A DNA stretch of 64,000 nt from Nostoc sp. TH1S01 (GTDB taxonomy: Bacteria; Cyanobacteriota; Cyanobacteriia; Cyanobacteriales; Nostocaceae). The notes beneath the pieces are model-generated. The model did not search any database, had not been told where the DNA came from, and saw only the letters and a list, made by a program, of their open reading frames with translations. A program made the position numbers and the translations under genes. The DNA lies in NCBI GenBank assembly GCA_018993265.1, contig JAGKSW010000152.1:16034-80033 (forward strand), written 5' to 3'. Below, one piece after another: positions 41,661-50,483 of the stretch (its first letter is position 1; every line of letters begins with the position of its first letter).

Positions 41661-44051
41661 TTAATTTTTGACTTTTGCGATCGCCAACAGCAGTGTTTCT
41701 TCAATTTCTTGGCGAATCGCGGGTGTAATATTATTAGCAATATTCAGACAGTTTATCAATAATTTATTAGCAATATAATATTGCTGAATTACTTCTATTT
41801 GCTGTTGACTAAACTGCCAATCATGACAAATGTTGCGATATTGAATTAAGAGTTCTCTAAATTTTTCGTTCCAGAATTTACCATGTTCTATCCACCACTT
41901 ACGAAATTTATGAGGATGGTTGTGTGCATTTGGTAATTGTTTTTTTAAATTTTGGAGAAATTGCTTAAACTTAGACTCAATAACTAAATTTAGAGCTTTG
42001 TCAAAAGCAATATTTAAAGCATGAGCATAATCAAAAACAATAGCATCATTCAAAATATAGTTACAGGCAAATTCTAGTTCTCCAGCACAAGCAAAAGTAC
42101 TAGCGAGAAACTCATCAATAGCCAGTTCTGGGTTGAAGGCTAAGTTGCCAATAATAGCACACTCCAAACCGTAGCTAGATGAATTAGCGAAAACTTGGTG
42201 TTGAGGAGAATTACTTCCTTTCAGAAACACTTCTAATGAACGACCAACACAAACTAAGTAAAAAGCCCTAATCGCACCTGCTTGATATTGAGTCGCAACT
42301 GAGTTAGATTTTTGATATAGCCACAGTAGAAAATCTTGAATTTTCTGATCATTAGCGACTAAATCATCTATTTTTTGTTTCATTACCCGCAGCATTTCTT
42401 CAGCATTGTTTAACATACTTACAGTCAGCAAGAAGACATTTTGCCAGCGTTTTTCGGGGAGATGAGTAATTAACTGATTGAGTGACTCCTTTTGGTAATT
42501 TATCACAATATTTTTTGCAGTTAAATACTCTTGCAAAGCCAAATGAGAGAAAGAATAAATCCCATGCGATCGCTGCACTAATAAACCATAATCTACCTCA
42601 AGTATTTTTAGTAATCTTTCACTATCTTGCATCTGCTGATTTATCAAAATTGAATCATTATAAACATAGTAATTATATTTACTTAAATGCTGAGATATTA
42701 ACGACTGGATTTGTTCTTGTTCAAAAAAATAATTTTCCTGCTCAAAAGTAATAGCCGCAATTTGAGCCAGGAGCTTTTTTGCACTAGCTATGCTGAAATG
42801 CCAGTCAATTGAATGCCTTTCAATACCTCTAACTTCATCCCATCGACCTAGCAAAATATTTAATGCTTCGTCATATAACTTAGTTGGTTTAAATGTAAAT
42901 TCAGATTTTGCTTGAAATAATAAGCAAATAAAATGTAACAATATTGGTGTTATCGCTAATTCTCTTAATTGCTTATTTTCTGGCAAATGCAATTGATGAA
43001 TAAATAAATTTCCTATAGAATCTCCATCTTCCTTAGATTCATGAGCAACTGCTACGAACCAATTTTTTACAAAAGTTTCAGCTTGTTGCATATCAAAGTC
43101 GGAAATTTCAACTTCCGTAAATCCTGAAAATTTGTATTTTTGAGCTGCTATTCGACAACTAATCACAAACTGATTTTTGTAATAAGACTGATAAAATCGC
43201 CGAATTTCTTTATTAACCTGATTTACATACTCCGCTTGTACTTCATCTAATCCATCTAATAAAATCAATGCTTGACCTTCAGTTAAAACGCTTAGTGTAG
43301 ACTCTGCTTCAATCCCACAGCTTAGAAATTCTTGGCTAATATACTCCAATAAACTAAAATCACTATTATCTTTAAAATCTTCAGTAAAGTCTTTGAGGCT
43401 GATAAATATAGCTACGTGATTCGGTTTTATTTCTCCTTGATTACACCCAAGCGCCAAGTATTTCAAAAATGTGGTTTTACCTGCACTTGGTTTACCCAAC
43501 ACCATCAACTTAGAGTACAGCGATGCAGCTTCTAACCCTGGTAATTTTTTGTGTAGCTGTGTTTGTCCAACTCGATTAAACCCTGATTCAAAACAAAAGT
43601 CTTTTAACAAATCTCCAATTTCTATCCATCTCTGACTAGTAATTTGTTCTAATACATAAACAGGAGTATAAATATCAACCAACGGAATTGCTTGGGCAAT
43701 ATCTAACATTTGTACAGTACAGCACTGGTCTTGAATTTTTCCTTGGCGCTTTTGACGTATTTCCTGCACCAATATATTTAAATCTCTCTTATTAATATTT
43801 GATTGAGCAATCGAATCTGAAGTTATATCTTCTGGCAATTCAGCAATTTTTTGCCAAGATAATCCTAAATGTTGGCAAATTTGTACAAAGCAACTACGAG
43901 AAACTGGCTCACCTGCAAAAAACTTAGATACTGGTTGACGTGTAATACCTAAAGCTATTGCTAATTTGTGTTGGCTTAAAGTTTTATCAGTTAAGGCTGT
44001 TTTCGCAGCTCTAATACCTTCTAAGGAAGCTCTGAGTCCTTGGCTTGTCAT
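41661..44051 (-). CDS. HTH - NACHT NTPase with C-terminal helical domain (bNACHT-like)
   Basis: The 796-residue protein starts with an XRE/Cro-like helix-turn-helix (about 20-72: SQHKLAIALGITRQPVSKFF). A NACHT NTPase follows, with Walker A GKPSAGKT at 186-193 and Walker B LILLDGLDE at 262-270. The long helical C-terminal half ends with a region (WWIEHGKFWNEKFRELL) that I associate with the NACHT C-terminal helical domain NCH2. No effector domain is obvious. Bacterial NACHT proteins of this size have antiphage activity; here the HTH start may mean DNA or repressor sensing. It stands alone on the minus strand. Confidence 0.87.
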   Translation of the reverse strand: MTSQGLRASLEGIRAAKTALTDKTLSQHKLAIALGITRQPVSKFFAGEPVSRSCFVQICQHLGLSWQKIAELPEDITSDSIAQSNINKRDLNILVQEIRQKRQGKIQDQCCTVQMLDIAQAIPLVDIYTPVYVLEQITSQRWIEIGDLLKDFCFESGFNRVGQTQLHKKLPGLEAASLYSKLMVLGKPSAGKTTFLKYLALGCNQGEIKPNHVAIFISLKDFTEDFKDNSDFSLLEYISQEFLSCGIEAESTLSVLTEGQALILLDGLDEVQAEYVNQVNKEIRRFYQSYYKNQFVISCRIAAQKYKFSGFTEVEISDFDMQQAETFVKNWFVAVAHESKEDGDSIGNLFIHQLHLPENKQLRELAITPILLHFICLLFQAKSEFTFKPTKLYDEALNILLGRWDEVRGIERHSIDWHFSIASAKKLLAQIAAITFEQENYFFEQEQIQSLISQHLSKYNYYVYNDSILINQQMQDSERLLKILEVDYGLLVQRSHGIYSFSHLALQEYLTAKNIVINYQKESLNQLITHLPEKRWQNVFLLTVSMLNNAEEMLRVMKQKIDDLVANDQKIQDFLLWLYQKSNSVATQYQAGAIRAFYLVCVGRSLEVFLKGSNSPQHQVFANSSSYGLECAIIGNLAFNPELAIDEFLASTFACAGELEFACNYILNDAIVFDYAHALNIAFDKALNLVIESKFKQFLQNLKKQLPNAHNHPHKFRKWWIEHGKFWNEKFRELLIQYRNICHDWQFSQQQIEVIQQYYIANKLLINCLNIANNITPAIRQEIEETLLLAIAKVKN

Positions 44052-44575
44052 ACAATCAGCTTTTTAAGTGTTTTTGGTTACAAGTAGGAATGTAGCTGCA
44101 CGTAGACACACCCTGGACAGATGGCCTTTCCTTTCCAACTCCATTTACTGTGGAAAGTTTAGAGTAAGTTATTTTACCAAATTTCAGTTGAGGCTGGCTT
44201 GGTGAGCAATTGACTTTCTGTCTGAAGGGTATTTCTTCTGGGAAAATCCCCAATAAATTAAATTTATTTTAAAGACGAGAGTATTTAATTATACTGTTAA
44301 ATTCAAAATCATACAAAAATCATACAAAAATTATACATTTGGTATGCACTATGATAGCTGAAGTTTTCCGAAATTTAATAGAAAATTAAGTGTATCTCTG
44401 TATATTAGTGCCAATGTCTGGGAAAAAGCTGTTTTATGTCTAAGTACTCGACTTAGGTAAATGTCAAGAAAATCTCAAAAATTTTTGTAATACAAACTTC
44501 CTGAGAGTGGCTTCTCGTAATTTACAAAAGCTATCTCAACTACGAGTTGCCAGATTAATCATAGGCTAGAAATTT
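44052..44575. other. Intergenic region between NACHT gene and response regulator
   Basis: Divergent promoters of the NACHT gene and the OmpR-type regulator must lie here. A minus-strand frame at 44056-44253 has no ribosome site and no recognisable pattern, so I do not call it. The right half (44260-44575) is AT-rich without hairpins that I can support. Confidence 0.5.
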
Positions 44576-45292
44576 ATGGTGACGCTTCCTGCTACAAATC
44601 CCAAAATTCTTGTTGTGGATGACGACTTTGGTGTCCGTAATCTTATCTATCGTTTTCTCGGTCGAAAATATCAAATAGAGTCTGCGGCAGATGGAAAAAC
44701 GGCACTATCTTTGTTTGAGCAATTTAATCCAGTTTTAGTAATTTTAGATTGGAATTTACCAGATATCAGTGGCTACAGTTTGTGCGAAGAAATGCAGAGA
44801 CGTACGAATGTGTTAGTAATGATACTGACCAGTAGAAATGCGGAAGAAGATAAAATTAAGATTCTTTCTGCGGGTGCTGATGACTTTTTGACTAAACCAT
44901 TTAGTCTTGCAGAAGTAGAAGTTAGAGTACAAGCACTTTTAAGACGTGTACGTTCTATCAACCCATCCCCTGTACAACGCTTGGTTTTCAAGCAACTAGC
45001 TATTAATCCAGAAGGTAGAGAAGTCACGCTCAATGATAAACCACTAAATTTAACAGCTTTGGAGTTTAATATTTTACATTTTTTGGCAAGTCATCCTAAT
45101 CAAGCTTGGAGTCGTCCACAACTTATCCAAAAAATTTGGGGTTGCGACTATGTGGGCGATGGACGAGTTGTTGATGTACACATTGGTCAACTACGCAAGA
45201 AATTAGAAGTTGATCAGAACGTACCTGAGTTTATTAAAACAGTTCGTGGCTACGGTTATAAATTTGAATTGCCAGAAGCAACAACCGCTTGA
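44576..45292 (+). CDS. OmpR/PhoB-family response regulator
   Basis: The 238-residue protein has a receiver domain (Asp15-17 acidic patch, phospho-acceptor Asp58 in VILDWNLPD, Thr85, Lys107 in LTKPFS) and a C-terminal winged helix (about 140-232; VDVHIGQLRKKLE then FIKTVRGYGYKFE). No kinase gene is adjacent. It precedes the precursor-peptide cluster by about 680 bases on the same strand. Regulation of that cluster is possible but unproven. Confidence 0.95.
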   Translation: MVTLPATNPKILVVDDDFGVRNLIYRFLGRKYQIESAADGKTALSLFEQFNPVLVILDWNLPDISGYSLCEEMQRRTNVLVMILTSRNAEEDKIKILSAGADDFLTKPFSLAEVEVRVQALLRRVRSINPSPVQRLVFKQLAINPEGREVTLNDKPLNLTALEFNILHFLASHPNQAWSRPQLIQKIWGCDYVGDGRVVDVHIGQLRKKLEVDQNVPEFIKTVRGYGYKFELPEATTA

Positions 45293-45335
45293 TAAGTTAA
45301 TTACACTACTACAATGACAATACATCCAAGAAACT

Positions 45336-45437
45336 AGTACAAAAAGGCTGAAGTATGAAGTCTGAAATGAAAAAACCTTTATAGTGAGCTTTCCAGCAAT
45401 TTATCATGGGTGCTTTATTTCCGCCGTGCTGTACTAG
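45336..45437 (+). mobile_element. MITE-like repeat, copy 2
   Basis: This is the inverse match of 31569-31672, from CTAGTACAAAAAGGCTG to CCGTGCTGTACTAGG. The tips CTAGTAC and GTACTAG are inverted repeats. A frame from ATG 45406 begins MGALFPPC as in copy 1 and then diverges. Otherwise 45293-45973 is AT-rich with no gene; its right end must hold the promoter of the precursor peptides. Confidence 0.65.
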
Positions 45438-45973
45438 GATAGAAAAGCATTTAGAAACTCAAATTTCCAATTATAGTGATGTTTCGTCTCAAATTCCATT
45501 AGGTGCTACAAATCTTCGTAGCACCTTTGTTTATCGTTTTTTAAAGACAAAACTTGTATAATTATGTCGCTAAAATGCTTTTAATATAGACACATATAAC
45601 TTAGCAAATACTAGAAGTAGATAGCCTGACCTAATTATTCTGCCTGCTTTGATTTGTTGAGTCTGATTAAGGCAGATTTCAAGGCGATCGCATCTTAGTT
45701 GCAACTAATATTGATAATCAAAATAGCAATTAAAATGTTGATTTTGTCTTAGTTATTTATTTAAAAAATATTTAAATACTCCTTTATTTATTACAGACTA
45801 AAATAAATATTTTTGTTTCGGACATAATTAGTCATTTTAGGACGTAATTATCTTTATTAAGCTATTGAACAATAAAGTTTTTTTCATAAAAATGTCAGTA
45901 TGAATTAAGCAATGCAAGCTTAATCCATACATAAATGAATGTTTTCTGCCAATTTTGATTGGAGGAAAAAAGA

Positions 45974-46402
45974 ATGAAACAAATGAATATGTCAGAACCA
46001 AATCCTGCCGGTTCAAAACTGTTTACAGATACAGAAAGCTTTTTAGAAGACTTAGGTGATACAGAAGCTATGGCTGTACAAGGCGGAGAAGGCGCTCTAT
46101 TCCTGCCATACATCGCCTATGGTCAGAAGTTTCTAGAGTATGGCGTGAACGGATTTGCGATCGCTAATATTGCATCCATTGCCAAATCATTTAGTGCTGC
46201 TGGTATCGGTGGCTTTGGTGGTGCTGGTGGTGGTGCTGGTGGTGGCGCTGGTGGTGTTGGTGATGCTGGTGCTGGCGGCGCTGGTGGTGCTGGTGGTGCT
46301 GGTGCTGCGCCTGTTGCGCCTGCTGCGCCTGCTGGTAGTGTTGGTGGTGCTGGTGCGGCTGGTTTGCATGGTCTCAGTGGCAGCATAACCTATACGTTGT
46401 AG
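45974..46402 (+). CDS. Precursor-like peptide 1 with GG leader motif and Gly/Ala-rich tail
   Basis: ATG 45974 follows GGAGG with 8 bases. The 142-residue peptide has an acidic leader (LFTDTESFLEDLGDTEAMAV, then QGGEG), a conserved hydrophobic block (LFLPYIAYGQKFLEYGVNGF, then AIANIASIAKSFSAAG) and a long Gly/Ala tail with an APVAPAAPAG stretch. There is no Cys. The double Gly after an acidic leader resembles C39-peptidase bacteriocin leaders, but the product type is unknown. It is the first of three tandem paralogues ahead of a HopA1-family gene. Confidence 0.75.
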   Translation: MKQMNMSEPNPAGSKLFTDTESFLEDLGDTEAMAVQGGEGALFLPYIAYGQKFLEYGVNGFAIANIASIAKSFSAAGIGGFGGAGGGAGGGAGGVGDAGAGGAGGAGGAGAAPVAPAAPAGSVGGAGAAGLHGLSGSITYTL

Positions 46403-46488
46403 TTTGCTGGTCAATCAAGTTCTTACAATCAACAACACAACCACAAACAAGTTTAGGTATTGAATGTATTGAATTAGGAGAAAAAACA

Positions 46489-46821
46489 ATGGTCAACATC
46501 AATGGTTCTGCATTACATCCAACAGGTTCTGAATTGTTTACAGATACAGAAAGCTTTTTAGAAGACTTAGGTGATACAGAAGCGATGGCTGTACAAGGCG
46601 GAGAAGGCGCTTTATTCCTGCCATACATCGCCTATGGTCAGAAGTTTCTAGAGTATGGCGTGAACGGATTTGCGATCGCTAATATTGCATCCATCGCCAA
46701 GTCATTTAGTGCTGCTGGTATTCTTGGCCTTGGTGGTGCTGGTGGTGCTGGCGGTGCTGGTGGTGGTGCTGGTGGTGGTGCTGGTGGTGGCGCTGGTGGT
46801 GTTGGCGGTGCTGCCGAATAG
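46489..46821 (+). CDS. Precursor-like peptide 2 with GG leader motif and Gly/Ala-rich tail
   Basis: The peptide has 110 residues: acidic leader to 36, GG at 37-38, conserved block 39-77, and tail 78-110 made almost only of Gly and Ala with one Leu and two Val-type breaks. Leader and block are nearly identical to peptide 1 at the DNA level, while the tail differs in length and order. A GGAG site lies 8 bases upstream. Cys is absent. Confidence 0.75.
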   Translation: MVNINGSALHPTGSELFTDTESFLEDLGDTEAMAVQGGEGALFLPYIAYGQKFLEYGVNGFAIANIASIAKSFSAAGILGLGGAGGAGGAGGGAGGGAGGGAGGVGGAAE

Positions 46822-46902
46822 ATGGTCATTTGCTGGTCAATAGGATTTAGCAATTCACACATGAATTCCAAAGAAGTTTAGCTATTGAATAGGAGAAAAA
46901 CA

Positions 46903-47232
46903 ATGGTCAACATTAATGCATCTAAAATCAATCCTGCTGGTTCTGAACTGTTCACAGATGCAGAAAACTTTCTCGAAGACTTAACTGATACAGAAGCTAT
47001 GGCTGTGCAGGGAGGAGAAGGCGATTTATTTCTGCCATATATTGCCTTCGGTCAGAAGTTTCTAGAGTATGGCGTAAACGGATTTGCGATCGCTAATATT
47101 GCATCCATTGCTAAGTCATTTAGTGCTGCTGGCGCTGGTGCTGGCGCTGGTGGTGCTGGCGGTGCTGGCGCTGGTGGTGCTGGCGCTGGTGCTGGTGGTG
47201 TTGGCGGTGGTGGTGCTGGTGGTGCCTTCTAG
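46903..47232 (+). CDS. Precursor-like peptide 3 with GG leader motif and Gly/Ala-rich tail
   Basis: The ATG at 46903 follows ATAGGAG; an upstream TTG is not needed. The peptide has 109 residues with leader FTDAENFLEDLTDTEAMAV, GG at 37-38, the conserved block to 77 and a GAGAGG-type tail ending in Phe. It is the most diverged of the three (for example Asp41 for Ala, Phe49 for Tyr). It again lacks Cys. Confidence 0.75.
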   Translation: MVNINASKINPAGSELFTDAENFLEDLTDTEAMAVQGGEGDLFLPYIAFGQKFLEYGVNGFAIANIASIAKSFSAAGAGAGAGGAGGAGAGGAGAGAGGVGGGGAGGAF

Positions 47233-47355
47233 ATTGTCATTTGTTAGTCAATAGGATTCAGTTATTAATAGCTGAATCCTACTCAAGTCAGACAATTAGT
47301 AGTAAGTCTATTTTAAAAAATCATATTTTTATAATTGAATAATGTGATTAAAAGT

Positions 47356-48477
47356 ATGCAGTTACTAAGTTCAATTTCGTTACAAAACTTTGAACACAGA
47401 CTACTAACTTCTTTGCTAGACATAGCCAGTAACCTTAACATTCAGTCTAACTTTTGTATTTCTCATCCTAAATACAAACCCTTGAAACTACCAGAAGAAG
47501 CGGTAGTACGCTTTCAACAATTACCTTTAAAGCTTCAGCACAAGTTTTTAAGTTCACAATTGTGCAATTTTCTCTACGGTATTTATTATAACGGTGCTGG
47601 CAAAAAGGCTCTGTCTTTAGATATAAATCTAATGGATTCAACAATGCCTAACAATTTAGAAAACAATACTTATTTTGGAGTAGATGTAGAGTTTTATGAG
47701 CAATTACACTTATCCAATAAAGGTAGAGGCTACTTTGACCCCGGTTGGCAAGTTTTAAGGGAAGAGAGCGATCGCTCTGTGGTGGTGAAAAAAGCTGGCT
47801 TGACTTTGTATATAGAACGCGATCGCCATCTTCGAGATAGAGAAAAAAATGCGATCGCTGGAGATATGGTGGCCGTCCAAATGCCTCGTAATTTGGTGCA
47901 GAACGGTTTTTATATGGCTGTTGGCGATGCTGGATTATCAAGTTCTGCTGATCATGCAATCAATTTACAACTTGTACGTGTTTACTTTAATTTAAGTTCT
48001 GAAGGTGCAGTAGCAGTTATGAGCAGCCTTACACAGCAACTTAACACTAGATATATTCCCTTTACTTTTAAGGCTCTCTATAATCCCTCAGACTATGATC
48101 GCTACGATACAGCAGTACTTTACTTTGAAAAACCTCAATATTCAGTTATTAAAGAAGTTTTACAAGATATTTATTTCAACTATAAATCGTATTTTCGAGA
48201 AGCAATACCATTGTTTACGAAATTACTCGCTCCAGGTCTTGCAATTGCAGAAGAACCAGACAATAAATTTTCTGAACAAGAAAGTTTTGGCTTAAACCGT
48301 TGTCAAATTGTTACTAACGCTTTATTAGAAGCTTGGCAACAACAAGATGAATCAAGAGAAAATCGTCTAGCTTTGATACTGAAACAATTTGCTTTACATG
48401 GTATTAATTTAAAACCTCCTTATCTTAATTTTAACTCTCAAGATATCTACACACCAATATTTTTATGTTCTATTTAA
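47356..48477 (+). CDS. HopA1-family (T3SS effector-like) protein of the peptide cluster
   Basis: From ATG 47356 the protein has 373 residues; GTG 47344 and TTG 47335 are alternatives. The block FDPGWQVLREESDRSVVVKK, then LYIERDRHL and the segment starting FYMAVGDAG, is the pattern I associate with the HopA1 family. In bacteria this family also occurs in lanthipeptide and related RiPP gene clusters (LxmY-like), where it is thought to act on phosphorylated Ser/Thr. Here it directly follows three precursor-like peptides. No kinase partner is visible, so the reaction is open. Confidence 0.7.
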   Translation: MQLLSSISLQNFEHRLLTSLLDIASNLNIQSNFCISHPKYKPLKLPEEAVVRFQQLPLKLQHKFLSSQLCNFLYGIYYNGAGKKALSLDINLMDSTMPNNLENNTYFGVDVEFYEQLHLSNKGRGYFDPGWQVLREESDRSVVVKKAGLTLYIERDRHLRDREKNAIAGDMVAVQMPRNLVQNGFYMAVGDAGLSSSADHAINLQLVRVYFNLSSEGAVAVMSSLTQQLNTRYIPFTFKALYNPSDYDRYDTAVLYFEKPQYSVIKEVLQDIYFNYKSYFREAIPLFTKLLAPGLAIAEEPDNKFSEQESFGLNRCQIVTNALLEAWQQQDESRENRLALILKQFALHGINLKPPYLNFNSQDIYTPIFLCSI

Positions 48478-48995
48478 TAATACTGGTTATCTATATATCC
48501 TAATAAAGCGAATTCATTCAAATTTATCTGTGAACTAAATGATATAGGAATCCGATTTGATTAATGAACATATTTGCGTAGGGAGGGAACAGGGAACAGG
48601 GAACGGGGAAAAGTAAAAAAGGGATTTATGAGTATACTGAGTTTTTTCAGAAATCAAATATGAGTCCTATATGTACAAAAATGTTAATTACATATTTATT
48701 GATGATTGTTAGCCTTTAATAACTGTCCTTAGCTTTAAGTATTTATCTTAGACTAAGGATTTTTTTTCAAAAGACTATAAAATTACACTTTTGAAATACT
48801 ATTTACTTCTAAAAATATTTTAATCTTTCTGGAGATATAAATTGTATTTAATAACAATAATCCAATTTATTCCTATTTATGGCTGTCCTAGAGAAAAATA
48901 TTTTACTAATATTGAAGTTGCTAAAATAATCAAAAATCTATTCTCTCGAATCACTTTTGACCAAAAAACCAATTTGGATTGATTTTTTTTATTGG
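48478..48995. other. AT-rich spacer with a short STRR array
   Basis: At 48575-48620 GGGAACAGGGAACAGGGAAC-type repeats occur. The rest is AT-rich without a gene. A frame from TTG 48957 joins the next gene but has no ribosome site, so its first 13 codons are probably not used. Confidence 0.5.
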
Positions 48996-49619
48996 ATGAG
49001 GTTTTTAGCATCTATGTCATCTGAAATCAATCAATTTCAAGATTTTCACAACCACATCGTTAATACTAGCAAATTTTTAACACCTTTTCAGAAAAAAGTT
49101 TTGCTAAAAAATTTGCAAGCAAATTTACAACCTGAATATCGTCGTCGCATCGAAATTATGTTGCTAGCAGATCAGGGTCAATCTCCCAGCAAAATTTGTC
49201 AAATATTACACTGTTCTTACCACATGGCGCGATATTGGAGTGGTGTAGCTAAGGCTGGATTAGCTCACCAATGGCAAGAGCAAAAGATAGGTCGTCCAAA
49301 ACTTATTAATGAGCAATATCTCGAACGCTTGAAAGAATTAGTAACTCATAGTCCTCAAGAATATGGCTATCCATTTCAAAACTGGACAGCACAATGGTTA
49401 AGTAAACATTTAATAAGTGAAATGGGAATTAAAATTACCGAACGTCACATCAGTCGTTTACTTAAACAAATGGGGCTATCAACCAAACAAAAAAATAATA
49501 ATCCTCAAGTAGAAATTAAAGATATTCAAGATGCTGAAATTACCATATATGACTTACAGTTAACCAATGGCACTAATAATTTAGAAGAATTACTCAATTT
49601 CGTTAATACTCATCAATAG
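48996..49619 (+). CDS. Helix-turn-helix protein resembling IS630-type DNA-binding N-terminus
   Basis: From ATG 48996 the protein has 207 residues; ATG 49014 (MSSEINQF) is an alternative. A first HTH (about 70-95: GQSPSKICQILHCSYHMARY) and a second winged part (LERLKELVTHSPQEYGYPFQ, later ITERHISRLLKQMGL) resemble the DNA-binding half of IS630/Tc1-type transposases. No DDE catalytic domain follows. It lies between the HopA1 and PPIase genes, so a regulator of the peptide cluster is more likely than a transposase. Confidence 0.7.
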   Translation: MRFLASMSSEINQFQDFHNHIVNTSKFLTPFQKKVLLKNLQANLQPEYRRRIEIMLLADQGQSPSKICQILHCSYHMARYWSGVAKAGLAHQWQEQKIGRPKLINEQYLERLKELVTHSPQEYGYPFQNWTAQWLSKHLISEMGIKITERHISRLLKQMGLSTKQKNNNPQVEIKDIQDAEITIYDLQLTNGTNNLEELLNFVNTHQ

Positions 49620-49648
49620 ATGGTATTTTAAAAAATGGGAATAAATTA

Positions 49649-50383
49649 ATGATTGATTTTTTCATTATCTCTCCTGAAGATATATTGTATCAACTCAAGC
49701 TTTCCTGCCAACTTCCAGATATAATTGCGGCAATAGCTAGTCGCAAGATTATTACTGATGCTGCTGATAAAGCAAATATAAAAATTCAAACAGGAGAACT
49801 TCAGCAGACAGCAGATAAAATGCGTTTGGCCAAAAAACTTGTCAAAGCTAAAGATACGGAAGAATGGCTAGAAAAACATTATTTGTCTCTCAATGAGTTC
49901 AAAGAATTAGTTCAAGTTTCTTTACTTTCTGCAAAGTTAGCGCATCATCTCTTTTCTGAGCAAGTCGAATCTTTCTTTTCTGCACATCAACTTGATTATG
50001 CTAAATCTATCACTTATGAAGTTGTTTTAGATGATGAAGAGTTAGCGTGGAAATTGTTTGATGCAGTGCAAAACAATGAAATATCTTTTCAAGATATTGC
50101 CCAACAATACATACAAGAACCAGAATTACGTCGTGTTAATGGATATTGTGGAATCCGATACCGTAGTGATTTTATGCTAGAAATTGCTACTTGTGTCTTT
50201 ACTGCCCATCCGCCGCAGATGCTTAAGCCAATTCTCACACATAAAGGAGTTCATCTGATTTGGGTTGAAGAAATTCTTCAGCCTAATTTAGATGAAGAAT
50301 TGCGCTGCAAAATTCTTAGGGATTTGTTTGCTATTTGGTTACAGCAGCAACTTGAGGAAATTAAAATTGTGGTACAAATTTAA
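49649..50383 (+). CDS. Parvulin-type peptidyl-prolyl isomerase (SurA/PpiC-like)
   Basis: The 244-residue protein has a helical N-terminal part (to about 115) and a parvulin domain near 120-225: ISFQDIAQQYIQEPELRRVN followed by GYCGIRYRSD and LTHKGVHLIWVEEI. There is no signal peptide. In cyanobacteria such cytoplasmic parvulins often lie near bacteriocin-type exporter genes, so a role as chaperone for the Gly-rich peptides is plausible. A strong terminator follows. Confidence 0.85.
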   Translation: MIDFFIISPEDILYQLKLSCQLPDIIAAIASRKIITDAADKANIKIQTGELQQTADKMRLAKKLVKAKDTEEWLEKHYLSLNEFKELVQVSLLSAKLAHHLFSEQVESFFSAHQLDYAKSITYEVVLDDEELAWKLFDAVQNNEISFQDIAQQYIQEPELRRVNGYCGIRYRSDFMLEIATCVFTAHPPQMLKPILTHKGVHLIWVEEILQPNLDEELRCKILRDLFAIWLQQQLEEIKIVVQI

Positions 50384-50413
50384 TCTTATTCAAAAGTTAA
50401 TTTGATGATAATC

Positions 50414-50463
50414 AATAAAAAACCTGTAGCAACGTAAAATTTTACGTTCATACAGGTTTTTAA
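50414..50463. terminator. Bidirectional terminator between PPIase and lysS
   Basis: AAAAAACCTGTA and TACAGGTTTTT flank a second palindrome AACGTAAAATTTTACGTT. The whole makes a long near-perfect hairpin with A- and T-runs on both sides, serving both convergent genes. Confidence 0.9.
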
Positions 50464-50483
50464 ACTATTTAATTGCAGATTTT

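Noticed and set aside
46123..46871. Long minus-strand frames opposite the precursor peptides (Pro/Ala-rich)
   Set aside because: They are complements of the GGT/GCT runs; Pro-rich antisense frames are expected from such repeats and have no start signals.
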